A stretch of DNA of 45,438 bases, taken from positions 1-45,438 of the forward strand of contig JAOZJU010000008.1 in the NCBI GenBank assembly GCA_029935705.1. The letters are read 5' to 3'. The position numbers and the translations under genes are program-made. Under the pieces are notes generated by a model. It was not told where the DNA came from. It ran no database searches and saw only the letters and a list, made by a program, of their open reading frames with translations. The number at the start of each line of letters is the position of its first letter. Within the stretch, counting starts at the first letter, position 1. This DNA is from Arcobacteraceae bacterium. Its GTDB lineage: Bacteria; Campylobacterota; Campylobacteria; Campylobacterales; Arcobacteraceae. Below are positions 17,303 through 25,034 of this stretch, piece by piece.

Positions 17303-17686
17303 ATGATGATAGATATGTTATATAGCAAAATCCACAGAGCAGTAGTGACAGATGCCAATTTGCACTATGTAGGCTCTGTAACTATAGATGAAGAACTTTT
17401 AGAAAAAAGCACTATGAGAGCGGGACAAAAAGTTGAGATAGTCAATATAAACAACGGAGAGAGATTTTCAACATATATTATCAAAGGCATAAAAGGCTCA
17501 AAACAGATATGTCTAAATGGTGCGGCCGCTAGAAAAGTTGAAGTAGGAGATAGAATCATCATCATAGCATATGCTTCATACAGCAAAGATGATCTTAAAA
17601 ATTACAAACCAATAGTTGTGCAAGTAGATGAAAACAATACCATAACACAAATAACAAATGAACTAATAGGAAGTGATTATGTTTGA
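17303..17686 (+). CDS. panD: Aspartate 1-decarboxylase
   Basis: The 127-residue pyruvoyl enzyme makes beta-alanine for pantothenate and CoA. The self-cleavage site is Gly24-Ser25 in HYVGSVTID, so the serine becomes the pyruvoyl group. Other active-site segments are MLYSKIHRA and [12 protein letters not shown]. Starting at the first ATG places the cleavage site at exactly the position seen in E. coli PanD, which supports this start. It overlaps ybaB by eight bases. No panB or panC is in view. Confidence 0.95.
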   Translation: MMIDMLYSKIHRAVVTDANLHYVGSVTIDEELLEKSTMRAGQKVEIVNINNGERFSTYIIKGIKGSKQICLNGAAARKVEVGDRIIIIAYASYSKDDLKNYKPIVVQVDENNTITQITNELIGSDYV

Positions 17687-17984
17687 CCCAAAAGATATGA
17701 GCGGTATGTTTGAAAAACTTCAAGAGTATTCCAAACAAGCAAGAGAAGAACAAAGCCAGCAGATATTTAACTCATCTGTAGGTGGCGGTATGGTGGATAT
17801 AAGTATCAATGGCATAAACGAAGTGGTTGAGTTAAATATAGACGATGAACTACTTGACGATAAAGACTCATTGAAAATACTTTTAATAAGTGCTATCAAC
17901 GATGTATTAAAACAAGCTGAGAAAAATAAAGAACAACAAGCTGTATCTTTATTGTCCAAAGTATCACCAAAAACTACAGAATAA
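17679..17984 (+). CDS. ybaB: YbaB/EbfC-family nucleoid-associated protein
   Basis: The 101-residue protein has the family layout: an N-terminal helix with [19 protein letters not shown], a central strand region ([21 protein letters not shown]) and a C-terminal helix. YbaB proteins bind DNA as dimers and are often next to dnaX-recR, which is not the case here. ATG 17679 is preceded by AGGAAG five bases upstream; a GTG at 17673 lies within that ribosome binding site and is unlikely. It overlaps the end of panD and is three bases before ispA. Confidence 0.88.
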   Translation: MFDPKDMSGMFEKLQEYSKQAREEQSQQIFNSSVGGGMVDISINGINEVVELNIDDELLDDKDSLKILLISAINDVLKQAEKNKEQQAVSLLSKVSPKTTE

Positions 17985-17987
17985 AAC

Positions 17988-18848
17988 TTGACAAATAAAC
18001 AACTATTTGATATATTTGAAAATCATCTTAAAAACAATATGCCACAAATTGATAGTTTTCATCCTATCTTTGAACAAGCAGTAAGTCAGATGTTGCTTTG
18101 TGGTGGCAAACGATTTCGCCCGATGTTAGTATTGGGTGTGGTTGATTGTTTTAAACCTATGCTTGTCAAAAATTCACTTGATGTAGCATTGGCTGTAGAG
18201 ATGCTCCATACATATTCGTTGATACACGATGATCTACCTGCTATGGATGATGCAGATCTAAGACGAGGGCAAGAGACTATACACATAACTTATGATGAAA
18301 CCACTGCTATACTTGTAGGCGATGGTCTAAATACACATAGTTTTAATCTCTTATCAAATAGCAAACTATCAAACGATATCAAAATCAAACTAATATCACA
18401 ATTAAGTTGCGATGGTGGGTTTGGGGGCATGGTAACTGGTCAAGCAATCGACACATATTTTCAAGAGAAAAGATTGACTTTAAAGGAGCTGAAAAATTTA
18501 CATATAAATAAAACAGCTAAGCTTATAGCTACAAGTTTAAAGATGGGTGCGATTATATCTCAATTAGACGAGCTTGACCAAACAAAACTATACAATTTGG
18601 GGCTTGATATTGGATTGCTTTTTCAAATACAAGATGATATAATAGATGCTACAGTTACAACCAAAACTGCACTAAAAACAACAAATAAAGACAAAGACAA
18701 AAATTCGTTTGTAACATTGTTGGGATTGGATAAAGCAAAAGATTATGCTTCAAAACTATCAAAAAATATAAGAAACGATATAGATAAGTTTGATAACAAT
18801 TTATCAAAAAAACTAAATGAGATATTAAACTCATATGCACACCTTTAA
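17988..18848 (+). CDS. ispA: Polyprenyl diphosphate synthase (farnesyl/geranylgeranyl type)
   Basis: The 286-residue all-helical trans-prenyltransferase condenses isopentenyl diphosphate with allylic diphosphates. First aspartate motif: DDLPAMDDADLRR (81-93). The second is QIQDDIIDAT near residue 215, and GGKRFRP (39-45) binds diphosphate. The two-residue insert in the first motif is typical of type II bacterial FPP and GGPP synthases. The products would feed undecaprenyl phosphate and the menaquinone side chain. The start is TTG with no strong ribosome binding site, three bases after the ybaB stop, suggesting coupling. Confidence 0.92.
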   Translation: MTNKQLFDIFENHLKNNMPQIDSFHPIFEQAVSQMLLCGGKRFRPMLVLGVVDCFKPMLVKNSLDVALAVEMLHTYSLIHDDLPAMDDADLRRGQETIHITYDETTAILVGDGLNTHSFNLLSNSKLSNDIKIKLISQLSCDGGFGGMVTGQAIDTYFQEKRLTLKELKNLHINKTAKLIATSLKMGAIISQLDELDQTKLYNLGLDIGLLFQIQDDIIDATVTTKTALKTTNKDKDKNSFVTLLGLDKAKDYASKLSKNIRNDIDKFDNNLSKKLNEILNSYAHL

Positions 18849-18882
18849 AACTCTTCAAACAAAATCAAACTAACATTATATT

Positions 18883-18907
18883 AAAACTATCTATTTTTTG
18901 TAGTTTT
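18883..18907 (+). terminator. Possible intrinsic terminator after ispA
   Basis: AAAACTA (18883-18889) and TAGTTTT (18901-18907) form a 7-bp AT-rich stem with an 11-base loop, followed by TAAATAATTTTTT. It lies 35 bases after the ispA stop. The stem is weak, so support is modest. Confidence 0.4.
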
Positions 18908-18973
18908 TAAATAATTTTTTCACTTAATATACCAAATATATAGCTATTGTTAGTTTTTTAAAGATATTTTTGA

Positions 18974-18979
18974 TATAAT
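18974..18979 (+). promoter_or_regulatory. -10 box of the petABC operon
   Basis: TTTTTGATATAATGG is a strong TATAAT with a T-rich upstream run, 29 bases before the petA ATG. AAAAGGAG is the ribosome binding site. Confidence 0.7.
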
Positions 18980-19008
18980 GGTGTAATTTTTATAAAAGGA
19001 GAAAAAAT

Positions 19009-19512
19009 ATGTCAAATGAGACAAAAAGAAGAGACTTCATAGGGATGTCTTTTGGAGCTGTAGCAGCAGTTGGTGGTGCGATATCTCTTGTAGGTATGAA
19101 ACAAGCTTGGGATCCACTACCATCGGTACTTGCTGCTGGGTTTGTTAAAATTGATCTATCAAAGATAGGTTTAGAGCCTGGCAAACCTCAAACATTTAAA
19201 TGGAGAGGCAAACCTATATTTGTGCTTGAAAAAACAGCCGATATGGAAAAATATGATGGTGATTTGGTAATAGGCGACAAACGATATACTATAGCTATAG
19301 GTTTGTGTACTCACTTAGGCTGTATACCTGCATGGAAAAAAGATGTTTGGAAGTGTGCTTGTCATGGTGGTGAATTTAATGCCAACGGACAAGAAACATT
19401 TGGTCCACCACCAAAACCTTTGGTTGTCCCACCTTTTAGTTTAAATGGAACTGTTTTAACACTTGGTGAGACTGGTAAAGAATCAGATGCTATGATAAAA
19501 GCACGAGCATAA
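19009..19512 (+). CDS. petA: Ubiquinol/menaquinol-cytochrome c reductase Rieske iron-sulfur subunit
   Basis: The 167-residue protein is the Rieske subunit of the bc1 complex. A twin-arginine signal-anchor (KRRDFIG, then a hydrophobic segment to about residue 30) leads to the [2Fe-2S] domain. Cluster ligands are Cys100 and His102 in CTHLGC, and Cys116 and His119 in CACHGG; Cys105 and Cys118 should form the disulfide. A glycine-proline loop (FGPPPKPL) follows. It moves electrons from quinol to cytochrome c1 on the periplasmic side. It is first gene of petABC with its own promoter. Confidence 0.95.
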   Translation: MSNETKRRDFIGMSFGAVAAVGGAISLVGMKQAWDPLPSVLAAGFVKIDLSKIGLEPGKPQTFKWRGKPIFVLEKTADMEKYDGDLVIGDKRYTIAIGLCTHLGCIPAWKKDVWKCACHGGEFNANGQETFGPPPKPLVVPPFSLNGTVLTLGETGKESDAMIKARA

Positions 19513-19522
19513 GGAGAATTAT

Positions 19523-20773
19523 ATGGCAAAAGTAAACGAATCTCTATTTAGTGTAGAAGGATTAGACAAAAGATTGGCTATCAAGAAGTTTTGGAAAGTG
19601 ATGATGACAGAGTATTGGATACCAAAAGATATAAACTTCTTGTGGGCTATGGGTGTTGTGTTGGCTGTCACATTTATGATACTTATAGTTTCAGGTATAT
19701 TCCTTACTATGTATTATAAACCAGATGTCAATCTAGCATTTGATAGTGTAAACTATACTATCATGCAAGAGGTGACTTATGGTTGGTTGTTTAGGCATAT
19801 GCACGGAGTCGCTGCATCGGTGATATTTTTGGTGATATATATACATATGTTTACTGGTATCTATTATGGTAGTTATAAAAAGGGCAGAGAGATGATATGG
19901 ATATCTGGTATGTTGCTATTTATGACCTTTAGTGCAGCTGGTTTCTCTGGCTATATGCTACCTTGGGGTCAGATGAGCTATTGGGCTGCTGCTGTTATTA
20001 CTAACCTTTTTGCTGGTGGTTCACTTGAAGCTTGGGGACTTGTAGAGTGGATTCGTGGTGGATTTGCTGTCAATGATGCTACTCTTACTAGATTTTTTAT
20101 GCTTCATGTATTTTTATTGCCTTTGACAATATTGGGTATCATAGTGCTACACTTTTATACACTTAGAATTCCACATGTAAACAATCAAGAGAGTGATGAT
20201 ATAGACTATGACGCAGAAGCAGAAAAATATCTTGCAGGCAACAAAAAAGAATCAAAAGTGATACCATTTTGGCCTGTATTTTTGAGTAAAGATTTTGCAG
20301 TGTTGAGTGTATTTCTAATATTTTATTTTTATTTGGTATTTTTTAACTACAATTTTGCTATGGATCCTGTAAATTTTGACCCAGCAAATGCGATGAAAAC
20401 TCCAGCACATATTTATCCTGAGTGGTATTTTTTGTGGTCTTATGAGACTTTAAGAGGTCCATTTTTTGATATGTTTGGTATGAAAGCTATGGATATAGGG
20501 CTTATAATATTTGGATTTGCTCAAGTGGCATTTTTGATATTGCCATTTTTAGACAAAGACCCAGATATACTTCCAGCTCACAAGCGGAAAAATTTTCAAA
20601 TATGGTTTTGGATCATGATTGTAGATATGATAGTATTGTCTGTATATGGAAAACTACCGCCAACTGGAGCAAATGCATGGGTTGGATTTGGTGCTACATT
20701 TGTATTTTTAGCACTTTTTATATCGATGCCGTTTATAACAAAACTTGACGGAAAAAGAAGAGGAGCACTATAA
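19523..20773 (+). CDS. petB: Cytochrome bc1 complex cytochrome b subunit
   Basis: The 416-residue protein is a full-length cytochrome b, not the split b6/subunit IV form. Haem-ligand histidines lie in FRHMHGVAASVIFLVIYIH and in the MLHVF...VLHFYTLRIPH helix. The quinol-oxidation motif is present as PEWYF in the YPEWYFLWSYETLRG segment. About eight to nine membrane helices can be counted. It oxidises menaquinol and pumps protons through the Q cycle. A GGAG ribosome binding site lies between petA and petB; the stop overlaps the petC start (TAATG). Confidence 0.95.
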   Translation: MAKVNESLFSVEGLDKRLAIKKFWKVMMTEYWIPKDINFLWAMGVVLAVTFMILIVSGIFLTMYYKPDVNLAFDSVNYTIMQEVTYGWLFRHMHGVAASVIFLVIYIHMFTGIYYGSYKKGREMIWISGMLLFMTFSAAGFSGYMLPWGQMSYWAAAVITNLFAGGSLEAWGLVEWIRGGFAVNDATLTRFFMLHVFLLPLTILGIIVLHFYTLRIPHVNNQESDDIDYDAEAEKYLAGNKKESKVIPFWPVFLSKDFAVLSVFLIFYFYLVFFNYNFAMDPVNFDPANAMKTPAHIYPEWYFLWSYETLRGPFFDMFGMKAMDIGLIIFGFAQVAFLILPFLDKDPDILPAHKRKNFQIWFWIMIVDMIVLSVYGKLPPTGANAWVGFGATFVFLALFISMPFITKLDGKRRGAL

Positions 20774-21636
20774 TGAGAGAGTTAAAAATATTAGGAATTT
20801 TAGTAATTTTTACTGGAGTATTGTATTGGGGAGTTGAACCGTTTGCACATCATCAAATGCACCCACATGTAGATGCACCTGATTATCAGTTCAAAGATAT
20901 CAAAGGGTTAGATGGACAAACAGGTGATGCCACCAACGGTGCTACACTTGTTCAAGCGAACTGTATAGCTTGTCATAGTATAAAAAGTGCCAACTTTCCA
21001 CCACTTATGGACAATGCTACGAGTGCTGCTTCATATGGAGTAGTGCCACCTGATTTAGGTTCATCTGGTTTGATATACGATGAAAAATATCTTGCTGCTT
21101 TTATACAAGATCCTGCAACTGCTACAAACACAAAACACAAGTTTGTAGATGGTGCGGTGCATCCTATGCCATCATATAGCTGGATGCCGCCACAAGATAT
21201 AGCAGATATGGTAGCATACTTAAAATCAATAGCTCCAAAAAAGTTATCAAACAAAGAGGTTTTTGCTGATGCTTGTCAAAGATGTCATAGTATGAAATAT
21301 GGTGACTTTTATGGTGGTAGTATGAAAGCTTTTAGTGATGTATCTAAATATATGGGATCGAGTGCACCTGATTTGTCTCAACTTATACGAAGTAGAAACA
21401 AAGAGTATCTACATGAGTTTATAAACAATCCTCAAAAACACTTAAAAGGCACAGCGATGCCAAGAGTTGGTTTGACCAAAGCTGCTGAAGAGCAAGTTAT
21501 AGCATATATGGAAAATGTAGGAGATAGCAAAAAGCCACAGCGAGATAGTTTGGCTTGGCCATTTTTGGCTTATTTGTTAGTTTTTGCTATATTTGCATGG
21601 GCTTGGAAAATCAAAATTTGGAAAGAGGTTCACTAG
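20773..21636 (+). CDS. petC: Di-haem cytochrome c1 subunit of the bc1 complex
   Basis: The 287-residue protein has an N-terminal membrane anchor (5-22), two c-type haem sites (CIACH at 64-68 and CQRCH at 168-172) and a C-terminal membrane helix (LAWPFLAYLLVFAIFAWAW). Each haem half has its own methionine-bearing segment (PMPSYSWMPP and AMPRVG). This is the tandem di-haem c1 of Campylobacterota, related to the cytochrome c4 type rather than mitochondrial c1. It accepts electrons from the Rieske protein. The one-base overlap with petB (TAATG) implies coupled translation. It is the last gene of the operon. Confidence 0.93.
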   Translation: MRELKILGILVIFTGVLYWGVEPFAHHQMHPHVDAPDYQFKDIKGLDGQTGDATNGATLVQANCIACHSIKSANFPPLMDNATSAASYGVVPPDLGSSGLIYDEKYLAAFIQDPATATNTKHKFVDGAVHPMPSYSWMPPQDIADMVAYLKSIAPKKLSNKEVFADACQRCHSMKYGDFYGGSMKAFSDVSKYMGSSAPDLSQLIRSRNKEYLHEFINNPQKHLKGTAMPRVGLTKAAEEQVIAYMENVGDSKKPQRDSLAWPFLAYLLVFAIFAWAWKIKIWKEVH

Positions 21637-21643
21637 AACACAA

Positions 21644-21699
21644 GATGATGGTATCTTAACCATCGTCTAATATCCTTATCCGTTTTACGATGGATAAGG
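21644..21699 (+). terminator. Two tandem hairpins downstream of petC
   Basis: GATGATGGT (21644-21652) pairs with ACCATCGTC (21659-21667; one G-T pair) around a 6-base loop. CCTTATCC (21674-21681) pairs perfectly with GGATAAGG (21692-21699) around a 10-base loop. Neither is followed by a clean T-run, so they may be a processing or mRNA-stabilising 3' end rather than a classical intrinsic terminator. Confidence 0.5.
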
Positions 21700-21779
21700 A
21701 GCATATATCAACTATAACTATATGAAAATTTATGGTTTGTTAAGATATTCTCTAAAAGTTCTATCTATTAGTTTCTTTT

Positions 21780-22145
21780 TCATTCTAAAAAAAGTTTTTC
21801 AAAACCATCATAACCATCTTTGATAGGATCTTCAAATCCAATATGCCACACTTTTGTATATTTTGAAAAAGTTAGGAGAGTTGCTATTTGCATATAAACA
21901 TAGAGTTATAACTATATCAAAACTATTTTTACCATCTAAAATATCACTTAGATTTTTAAAGTAGTAACTATCTTGCCAATAACCATATTTTTCAAGCACC
22001 TCTTTAGTAAGAGGATGCACCTTGTCGGCTGCTTGCACTCCTGCACTAAAAGCTTGGATTAGCCTTTGAAATGTTTGTTGATAATAGCTTCAGCGATGAT
22101 GCTTCTGCAGCTATTTCCAGTGCAAAGTAACAACACTTTTTTCAT
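21780..22145 (-). pseudogene. arsC: Thioredoxin-type arsenate reductase (ArsC) / LMW phosphatase-fold pseudogene
   Basis: Read on the minus strand from ATG 22145, the sequence gives MKKVLLLCTGNSCRSIIAEA, with the CX5R P-loop of thioredoxin-coupled ArsC, then a stop (TAA 22059-22061). The protein continues in another frame (IQAFSAGVQAADKVHPLTKEV... VITLC), then shifts again at a five-A run (21866-21870; T-run on the coding strand) into KYTKVWHIGFEDPIKDGYDG and stops at 21780. One missing and one extra base balance, so the total is still a multiple of three (366). The usual C-D-x-x-A-x-x-x-C-P resolving segment reads C-L-Y-A-N-S-N-S-P, with the third redox cysteine lost. The decay looks real, though two assembly errors cannot be excluded. 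Confidence 0.75.
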
Positions 22146-22148
22146 AAA

Positions 22149-23828
22149 TTATCTTATCTTTTTATCAAGATATCTGTTTATATCTGCATGGATGAAACTA
22201 TTTTTATCTACAAAAGTTAAGTCCTCATGAGACAATTTTTTTATATCATTTTTGCCCATTATAGATAATATAGTTTTGATACCTTTTAACAAATTTTCAT
22301 GATAGCTTTTTATTTTTTTTGATTGTTGTCTTATGAGATATGACCTTCTTAGTTTTACATTTGCAGTAGCTAGACCCACAGGGCAGTTGTGGCTTCCCTC
22401 TCCTGAACACATCTTAGCTCTAATACAGCCAGCACTTAGCATAAAACCTCGACCAATAGCTACCATGTCAGCACCTAAAGATAGATTGACTATCACATCA
22501 TCTGGGGTTAATATCTTTGAAGAGGCTATTAGTTTAACCTTCTGTCTTAGGCCAAACTCTTTTAAAATTGTATCTGCTATAAATATTGCATCTTTAGCCT
22601 CAAGTCCAACTCTATCCATAAGAAAGAGTGGAGCGGTGGCACTTCCGCCATCGCCACCGTCTATTGTCAAGAAGTCTGGCACACCTTGTTGACAATTTTC
22701 GTCTCGTTTTTTCATCTCTTGAACCAACTCTTTAAAACCATCTTTTGAAGATATGACTATCTTGATACCTACTGGTTTTTGTGATAGCTCTTGAAGTGTT
22801 GCTACAAAATCAAAAAGATCTTTTAGATTTTGTATATTGTTAAATCTATTTGGTGCATAGGCATTTTTAAATGGTTCTATGCCTCTAAAGTATGCTACAG
22901 ATGGTGTTACTTTAGATGCTACAAGTTTGCCACCTGTCTGTTTCGCTCCTTGTGCTAACTTAATCTCAGTAGCCTTACAAAACGACATAGCCTTTTTGTA
23001 TCGATTTGGACTAAAATTGCCCTCTTTGTCTCTACAACCATAAAATCCTGAACTTAACTGGTATATAGTATCAGGCATATCTTTTGGTGGTTGTTTTGGA
23101 AAGTTTTCAAGCGGTTTGTCCCAAGCTGGTCTATACATATTTAATCTTTCTCTATCAAACACATATGAATCTATCTCACCCTTTTTGACATGTTTGGATT
23201 TTATAAGTTTGATAGCTGTGTGGTGATTTATCAGTTTTGAGATAACGATATAGAGATATTTATCAAGCTTATTTAGTGTGATGATATCCATATAGCTTTT
23301 GTCAAAACTTCTATGAGTAAATAGAAAATTGGTTGTCAAGCCTCCTTCGCCTGTATTTATAGGAAAACCAGCTTCATATGCTGCTTTTGCATAAGCTTTG
23401 GTAGCTTCTGGACTTAAAGCACCATCACTCATACCACTTCTGCTTATGACACTTTTTGAGACAAATGGGTATTTTTTGTCAGCACCAAATATGACAGATA
23501 TATCTTGGTTTATCTCATCTTCATTTAAAACTATATTTGAATGTTTAATAAGAAATTTTGGATTTGGTTGTTGTTGGTTTGGTGAAAATGATATATAACC
23601 ACTGTTGTTGTATGAAGCATTATATACCCAGTCTATTTTGTCTTTTGATTCATAAAAATCCTCATTTGCAAAATATTGTCTCAATGGTTCTCTTAAAGCT
23701 TCAAGAATATACCTAAACCTACCTATGAGTGGATAGTTTATGAGAAGTTGTCTTTTTCGCTGAATATACCTGTCGTATATTATTTGATTGATGACTAAAA
23801 ACAAAATGAAATAAAATATATATAACAT
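22149..23828 (-). CDS. Membrane-anchored FMN-binding glutamate-synthase-domain protein
   Basis: The 559-residue protein has one N-terminal membrane helix (1-18) and a basic stretch, then a large FMN TIM barrel like the synthase domain of GltB. Visible parts are SRSGMSDGALSPEATKAYAKAA, INTGEGG, GAKQTGGKLVASKVTP, DGGDGGSATAP and IGRGFMLSAGCIRAKMCSGE. The cysteines C-x5-C-x7-C in the last segment match a [3Fe-4S] site. It lacks the glutaminase and central domains of GltB, so it is not a complete glutamate synthase. This free-standing family is widespread but its reaction is uncertain. It lies three bases from the arsC pseudogene on the same strand. Confidence 0.85.
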   Translation of the reverse strand: MLYIFYFILFLVINQIIYDRYIQRKRQLLINYPLIGRFRYILEALREPLRQYFANEDFYESKDKIDWVYNASYNNSGYISFSPNQQQPNPKFLIKHSNIVLNEDEINQDISVIFGADKKYPFVSKSVISRSGMSDGALSPEATKAYAKAAYEAGFPINTGEGGLTTNFLFTHRSFDKSYMDIITLNKLDKYLYIVISKLINHHTAIKLIKSKHVKKGEIDSYVFDRERLNMYRPAWDKPLENFPKQPPKDMPDTIYQLSSGFYGCRDKEGNFSPNRYKKAMSFCKATEIKLAQGAKQTGGKLVASKVTPSVAYFRGIEPFKNAYAPNRFNNIQNLKDLFDFVATLQELSQKPVGIKIVISSKDGFKELVQEMKKRDENCQQGVPDFLTIDGGDGGSATAPLFLMDRVGLEAKDAIFIADTILKEFGLRQKVKLIASSKILTPDDVIVNLSLGADMVAIGRGFMLSAGCIRAKMCSGEGSHNCPVGLATANVKLRRSYLIRQQSKKIKSYHENLLKGIKTILSIMGKNDIKKLSHEDLTFVDKNSFIHADINRYLDKKIR

Positions 23829-23931
23829 AGATCTCCGATTTTAAATTTGTATATTGTATCATTTTATAGTTAAAAAGAGTGCATTAAAATAGATATTTTG
23901 TAGTTTTTAAGGCTTCTTAAGTTTTGTTTGA

Positions 23932-23937
23932 TATAAT
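23932..23937 (+). promoter_or_regulatory. -10 box of argF
   Basis: GTTTGATATAATAGT gives TATAAT 28 bases before the argF ATG, with a T-rich upstream region and AAAGGA as ribosome binding site. Confidence 0.65.
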
Positions 23938-23965
23938 AGTCTCTTTTACAAAACAAAGGAAAACT

Positions 23966-24886
23966 ATGAAACACTTTCTTACTATTGCTGATTATAGTAA
24001 AGATGAGTTGATGCATATAATATCTTTAGCTAAAAAAATCAAAAAAGAGACAAAAAGTGGCATATATAAAAAATATATGCCAAATAAAACTTTAGCGATG
24101 ATATTTACCAAAAGCTCTACTAGGACAAGGGTGAGTTTCGAAACTGGTATATATCAACTTGGTGGCACTGGGTTGTTTTTGAGTTCAAACGATATTCAAT
24201 TAGGACGAGGTGAGCCAGTAGAGGATACGAGCAAAGTTATAAGCTCTATGACTGATATGATTATGATACGAAACGACAGTCAAAAAGAGCTTGAGCAGTT
24301 TGCCAAAGTATCCTCTGTGCCAGTTATCAATGGTCTTACAGATAAGTTTCATCCTGTTCAACTTATGGCTGATTATTTGACTATTTGTGAATATGGTTTA
24401 GAGAAAAACTTAAAAGTAGCATATATAGGCGATGGCAACAATATGGCATCATCTTGGGCGATGTTGGCATCTAAGATGGGGTTTGAGCTAAATATAGCTT
24501 CACCTGTTGGTTATGAAGTTTCAAAAGATATTTTAGACCTATGTGACAAATTTTCAAAAATAAGTAGGGCAAAGATTGTTCAGACAAATGACCCTCAAAA
24601 AGCATCAGAAAATTGCAATGTAATAACTACCGATACTTGGGTATCTATGGGACAAGAGCAAGAGAAACAAAAAAGGCTTAAAGATTTTCAAGGTTTTATG
24701 GTAGATACAAATATGATGAACAAAGCCTCAAAAGATGCTATATTTTTACACTGTTTGCCTGCATATAGAGATCTTGAAGTAAGCTTAGAGGTATTTGAAA
24801 AATACGACAAAGTGATATTTGATGAAGCAGAAAATAGACTTCATATCCAAAAAGCTATTATGGTCTATCTTGATAAAAATCGTTAA
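23966..24886 (+). CDS. argF: Ornithine carbamoyltransferase
   Basis: The 306-residue enzyme joins carbamoyl phosphate and ornithine to citrulline in arginine synthesis. Carbamoyl-phosphate loop: [11 protein letters not shown]; further motifs are [13 protein letters not shown] and the ornithine-specific HCLPAYRD near the C-terminus. The start at ATG 23966 is chosen because AAAGGA lies just before it and the [11 protein letters not shown] opening is typical; an open frame 14 codons further upstream overlaps the promoter. A weak terminator-like hairpin follows, then a tRNA gene. Confidence 0.94.
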   Translation: MKHFLTIADYSKDELMHIISLAKKIKKETKSGIYKKYMPNKTLAMIFTKSSTRTRVSFETGIYQLGGTGLFLSSNDIQLGRGEPVEDTSKVISSMTDMIMIRNDSQKELEQFAKVSSVPVINGLTDKFHPVQLMADYLTICEYGLEKNLKVAYIGDGNNMASSWAMLASKMGFELNIASPVGYEVSKDILDLCDKFSKISRAKIVQTNDPQKASENCNVITTDTWVSMGQEQEKQKRLKDFQGFMVDTNMMNKASKDAIFLHCLPAYRDLEVSLEVFEKYDKVIFDEAENRLHIQKAIMVYLDKNR

Positions 24887-24889
24887 TTT

Positions 24890-24906
24890 TAACTCTCTTT
24901 GAGTTA
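24890..24906 (+). terminator. Possible intrinsic terminator of argF
   Basis: TAACTC (24890-24895) and GAGTTA (24901-24906) form a 6-bp stem with loop TCTTT, followed by GATTTTATCTTTTT. It begins four bases after the argF stop. Confidence 0.5.
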
Positions 24907-24924
24907 GATTTTATCTTTTTACGA

Positions 24925-24930
24925 TATAAT
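24925..24930 (+). promoter_or_regulatory. -10 box of tRNA-Met
   Basis: ACGATATAATGC is a consensus TATAAT located 14 bases before the first base of the mature tRNA. Confidence 0.6.
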
Positions 24931-24943
24931 GCTTCAGTTTTGT

Positions 24944-25020
24944 GTCAAGGTAGCTCAGCTGGTTAGAGCGCTGGTCTCATAAGCCGGAGGTCGGGAGTTC
25001 AAGTCTCCCTCTTGATACCA
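24944..25020 (+). tRNA. tRNA-Met (CAT), elongator type
   Basis: The 77-base gene folds as a full cloverleaf with encoded CCA. Acceptor GTCAAGG pairs with TCTTGAT (G-T at both ends). The D-arm contains AGCTCAGCTGGTTAGAGC. The anticodon loop is CTCATAA, giving CAT. The T-arm is GGGAG-TTCAAGT-CTCCC. An unpaired initiator-type first base is not evident (G1-T72 wobble), so an elongator is more likely, but an Ile-CAT (lysidine) tRNA cannot be fully excluded by eye. Confidence 0.92.
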
Positions 25021-25034
25021 TTTAAAGAATACAT

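Noticed and set aside
21832-22038. A 68-residue minus-strand reading frame as a separate gene
   Set aside because: Its sequence is the middle of the frameshifted arsC pseudogene; it lacks the catalytic N-terminus and any ribosome binding site.
22333-22692. A plus-strand 119-residue frame
   Set aside because: Antisense to the FMN/Fe-S region of the glutamate-synthase-like protein; no ribosome binding site and no recognisable motif.
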